Assembly (NCBI RefSeq): GCF_029784135.1
Contig: NC_073746.1
Location: 144,278,556-144,342,555, forward strand
Length of the DNA: 64,000 nt
Direction: 5' to 3'
DNA from: Toxorhynchites rutilus septentrionalis
Lineage: Eukaryota > Arthropoda > Insecta > Diptera > Culicidae
Shown here: one piece after another, positions 61,848-64,000 of the stretch
How the letters are laid out: the number at the start of each line of letters is the position of its first letter
Numbering within the stretch: the stretch's first letter is position 1
The notes under the pieces: model-generated
Database searches by the model: none
What the model saw: the letters and a program-made list of their open reading frames with translations, nothing else
Told to the model about the DNA's origin: nothing
Translations under genes and position numbers: made by a program

Positions 61848-64000
61848 GTTGGTTCATGGCCATGGCCTCCCGGGTCATGGAGGCCTTGCCAACCCGCTGT
61901 CTCCCGGGCAAAGGAGATACACCCAATAAAATGGAGCTACGATCACGAAGAATAATTAGAATGCGATCACCCGAGGAGGGTCCCCGAACTGGAGCTGGTC
62001 CTGGAACGGGCGTAAGAGCGAGCGGCCAGCGGCTGGAGGGCGATGTGCAAGAGCGGGCCACCAGCCGGGTTCAACCCGAAGAGCTACCGCCACACGGAAA
62101 CAGCAGCCATCGACATCACCCAAGAAACGCTGCGCCTACGAGACGTGTTGCGACTGCCAGACGACAGTCGTCCACACTTGTGGGTACCACTAGGCGCCGG
62201 ATCATGTGGACACACGAAATGAATGAATTCGTGATCCGCGCCTATTACATCTGCACTGCTTTGGAGACGGACATGAGCGGTCGCCCTCGAATACTAACAA
62301 TGTTCGAGGAAGCGTATCCAGAGTTCGTCGGGAGGCTTGATCAGAACGCGATGAACGCGAGGCGTAGAGCGATAGTACGCAACAACATGCTCTCCCAAAC
62401 GCAAATCGACGAGATCAAGCAGCAGGTGCAGAGAGAAATAAGCTCCAGGAACAACAGAGCAAGCGATGTGTCGAGACGAAGTTCAGTACGGCTGAGCAAT
62501 TCATTCGCGAGTGGGGCACGCGAATCAGCACCAGTGGAGGCCACAGTACTACAACCCCCTGAGCCGGAAGACCCACAGCCAGATCAACAACTACTACGCG
62601 ATCTGGTCTTCCACTACGACGAGGCGATCTCACAGTTCCGCGACACAGACCCATTGTCGCGCCCCAGGATCCCGAAGTTGCAGCATTCCCGCAGGCTGAC
62701 AAGTGCAGTAAAGCTCATGAACGAGCACGTTCTTCCGCTGCACTTGGTTGATGCTGAGAACATGGAGGAGCTGCAACTGAAAGTTTACTGTGCTGCTGTG
62801 GCGACCGCCAAAAGTTTAGGATACCGTATTAGGCCAAGAGGCGGACTGCTCCAACATCTCCGTGAAAGGCGTGAGCCTCCATGGCGAAGGAGATTGGAGC
62901 AACGGATCCTAAACAAGCGCGCCGCAATTGGAAGACTGATGGCGTACAAAAGAGGCAGCAGATCGGCGAAATTATGTCGCCAAGTTGCTGTGATCGTGCG
63001 GCCTACTGAACTTCGCCAGCTGGGAGCTCACCAGCTGACGGAAAAACTCGACACACTGGTACAGCAATTGAGCGTCCTAACTAAACGGCTGAAACGTTAC
63101 TCTGACTCTGCAAAGCGCCAGGAACAAAATCGGATGTTCAGAGATAACGAAAAAGCGTTCTACGACCACATTAGCGACGAGAAGCCCGACTACCGCGAAG
63201 GTTTGCCAGATATTAGCGATGTGACGAACTTCTGGGCTGGTATTTGGGAGACCCCAGTACAACATCGCGACGGGCAAATGTGGTTAAGACGGGAGGAGGA
63301 GAGTTGTGGTGAAATTGGAGAGATGCCAGCTATCATCGTCGAAGAGAACGATGTCCGCGAAGCCTCGCGGTACCTGAGGAACTGGGCAGCACCGGGCCCC
63401 GATGGTGTTCAGAACTTCTGGCACAAGAAGCTGACCGTCGCACATCAAAAGATAGCTGAGTGCTTCAACAAGGTGCTACGTGACCCACACAACCTCCCTG
63501 AATTCGCCACCCGTGGCGTCACATTCCTCCTCCCGAAAGACAGCAACACATTGAACCCATCAAAGTACAGGCCGATAACGTGCCTATCGAGTCTGTACAA
63601 GATATTAAGCAGCATCATAACCGCCAAAGTTTCTGCCCACTGCGAACAACACCATATCATCGCAGAAGAGCAGAAAGGATGCAGAAAAAATACGCATGGC
63701 TGCAAAGACCAGGCCATCATCGACGCAACCATAGTCGGCCAGGCGGTTTATAATCAGCGGAACCTAAGCATGGCCTATATCGATTACAGGAAGGCTTATG
63801 ACTCCATACCTCACTCGTTTCTCGTCCGGGTATTGGAGCTCTACAAAATTGATCCCGTCGTCGTTAGGTTCCTGCAGCATGCGATGAGGCAGTGGAGCAC
63901 GTCTCTGCACCTTAGTGATGGGGAAAATGTGTTGCAGTCTAGAACGCTGCAGATAAAGAGGGGGATATTCCAAGGCGACTCTTTCAGCCCGCTTTGGTTT
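61848..64000 (+). mobile_element. R4/Dong-like retrotransposon, copy 4 (5' UTR shortened, runs off window)
   Basis: It opens GTTGGTTC, the first bases of the element, then ATGGCCAT, and then jumps to GGCCTCCCGGGTCATGG of the 5' UTR. About 200 bases of leader are missing. From there it follows copy 2, including its start-codon variant block, to the window edge inside the RT. It may be full length beyond the deletion. Confidence 0.88.
61931..64000 (+). CDS. R4/Dong-like polyprotein, copy 4 (incomplete at window end)
   Basis: Open from ATG 61931 for 690 codons to the window edge (MELRSRRIIRMRSPEEG onward), with no stop. It includes the SANT/Myb-like region, the first RT motifs and the motif A Asp (MAYIDYRKAYDSIPH). 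The window stops at the ...FQGDSFSPLW motif, before YMDD. Where they can be compared, its residues match copy 2 (VLQPPE, LQHSRR, IIAEEQ). Confidence 0.88.
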   Translation, partial: MELRSRRIIRMRSPEEGPRTGAGPGTGVRASGQRLEGDVQERATSRVQPEELPPHGNSSHRHHPRNAAPTRRVATARRQSSTLVGTTRRRIMWTHEMNEFVIRAYYICTALETDMSGRPRILTMFEEAYPEFVGRLDQNAMNARRRAIVRNNMLSQTQIDEIKQQVQREISSRNNRASDVSRRSSVRLSNSFASGARESAPVEATVLQPPEPEDPQPDQQLLRDLVFHYDEAISQFRDTDPLSRPRIPKLQHSRRLTSAVKLMNEHVLPLHLVDAENMEELQLKVYCAAVATAKSLGYRIRPRGGLLQHLRERREPPWRRRLEQRILNKRAAIGRLMAYKRGSRSAKLCRQVAVIVRPTELRQLGAHQLTEKLDTLVQQLSVLTKRLKRYSDSAKRQEQNRMFRDNEKAFYDHISDEKPDYREGLPDISDVTNFWAGIWETPVQHRDGQMWLRREEESCGEIGEMPAIIVEENDVREASRYLRNWAAPGPDGVQNFWHKKLTVAHQKIAECFNKVLRDPHNLPEFATRGVTFLLPKDSNTLNPSKYRPITCLSSLYKILSSIITAKVSAHCEQHHIIAEEQKGCRKNTHGCKDQAIIDATIVGQAVYNQRNLSMAYIDYRKAYDSIPHSFLVRVLELYKIDPVVVRFLQHAMRQWSTSLHLSDGENVLQSRTLQIKRGIFQGDSFSPLWF

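Larger units (their letters stand above)
51596..64000 (+). repeat. Head-to-tail array of four R4-like elements
   Basis: Four same-strand copies of one element are joined end to end: the A tail of one meets the 5' end of the next with 0-6 extra bases. No host DNA lies between them. The array occupies the last 12.4 kb and continues past the window. Copies differ in 5' extent (full, full, truncated in RT, leader-deleted), in tail sequence and in scattered variants. Confidence 0.9.

Noticed and set aside
1..64000. CRISPR array, operon or bacterial features
   Set aside because: The regular repeats seen are eukaryotic satellite or TE repeats without spacer structure. Introns, SINEs and LINEs show an animal genome.

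Overview
This window looks like the genome of a dipteran insect, most likely a culicine (Aedes-like) mosquito. The evidence is AT-rich, gene-poor DNA packed with transposable elements: mariner and DD37E-type Tc1/mariner elements, an I-clade, a CR1-like, an L1/Tx1-like and an R4/Dong-like non-LTR retrotransposon, an errantivirus-like LTR element with env, tRNA-derived SINEs, and MITEs with TTAA or TA target duplications. Only one convincing host gene is visible. It is a two-exon gene at 41.3-42.4 kb for a secreted, Pro/Val-repeat, His-rich protein. The species assignment is inference.

Layout. 0-3.6 kb: a full-length mariner with two homopolymer frameshifts, then a Helitron-like non-autonomous element. 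3.6-13.3 kb: mostly unrecognised DNA with a SINE fragment, a second Helitron-like fragment and a 767-bp TA-flanked MITE. 13.3-17 kb: a TTAA-flanked MITE, then a ~118-bp tandem repeat array split by another TTAA MITE and by a SINE, then a long foldback inverted repeat. 18.4-20.9 kb: a 1,223-bp direct tandem duplication. 24.1-28.7 kb: an I-clade retrotransposon whose ORF2 lost its reverse transcriptase by an in-frame deletion. 31.4-33.3 kb: remnants of two Tc1/mariner elements and a Ty3-type gag. 36.1-40.7 kb: a decayed CR1-like element split by a DD37E transposon, with SINEs at its 5' side. 41.2-42.6 kb: the host gene. 43.9-44.8 kb: copia gag and mariner remnants.

The right third is a nest. 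An errantivirus-like element (LTR, env, 3' end of pol, minus strand) is cut in pol by an L1/Tx1-like retrotransposon with an intact 1,087-aa ORF2 and a 43-A tail. The last A of that tail is followed after two bases by the first of four head-to-tail copies of an R4/Dong-like element with a PD-(D/E)xK-type endonuclease. These copies fill the window from 51.6 kb to its end. Copies 1 and 2 have intact ~1,220-aa ORFs, copy 3 is 5'-truncated, and copy 4 has lost part of its 5' UTR and runs off the window. Each copy starts in or immediately after the poly(A) tail of the element before it.

The most interesting signal is this R4 array: its oligo(A) junctions, mixed 5' ends, a cluster of mostly synonymous differences at the start codon against ~99% identity elsewhere, and a possible HDV-like ribozyme at the 5' end. 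All family names come from recognising motifs by eye. No database search was run.
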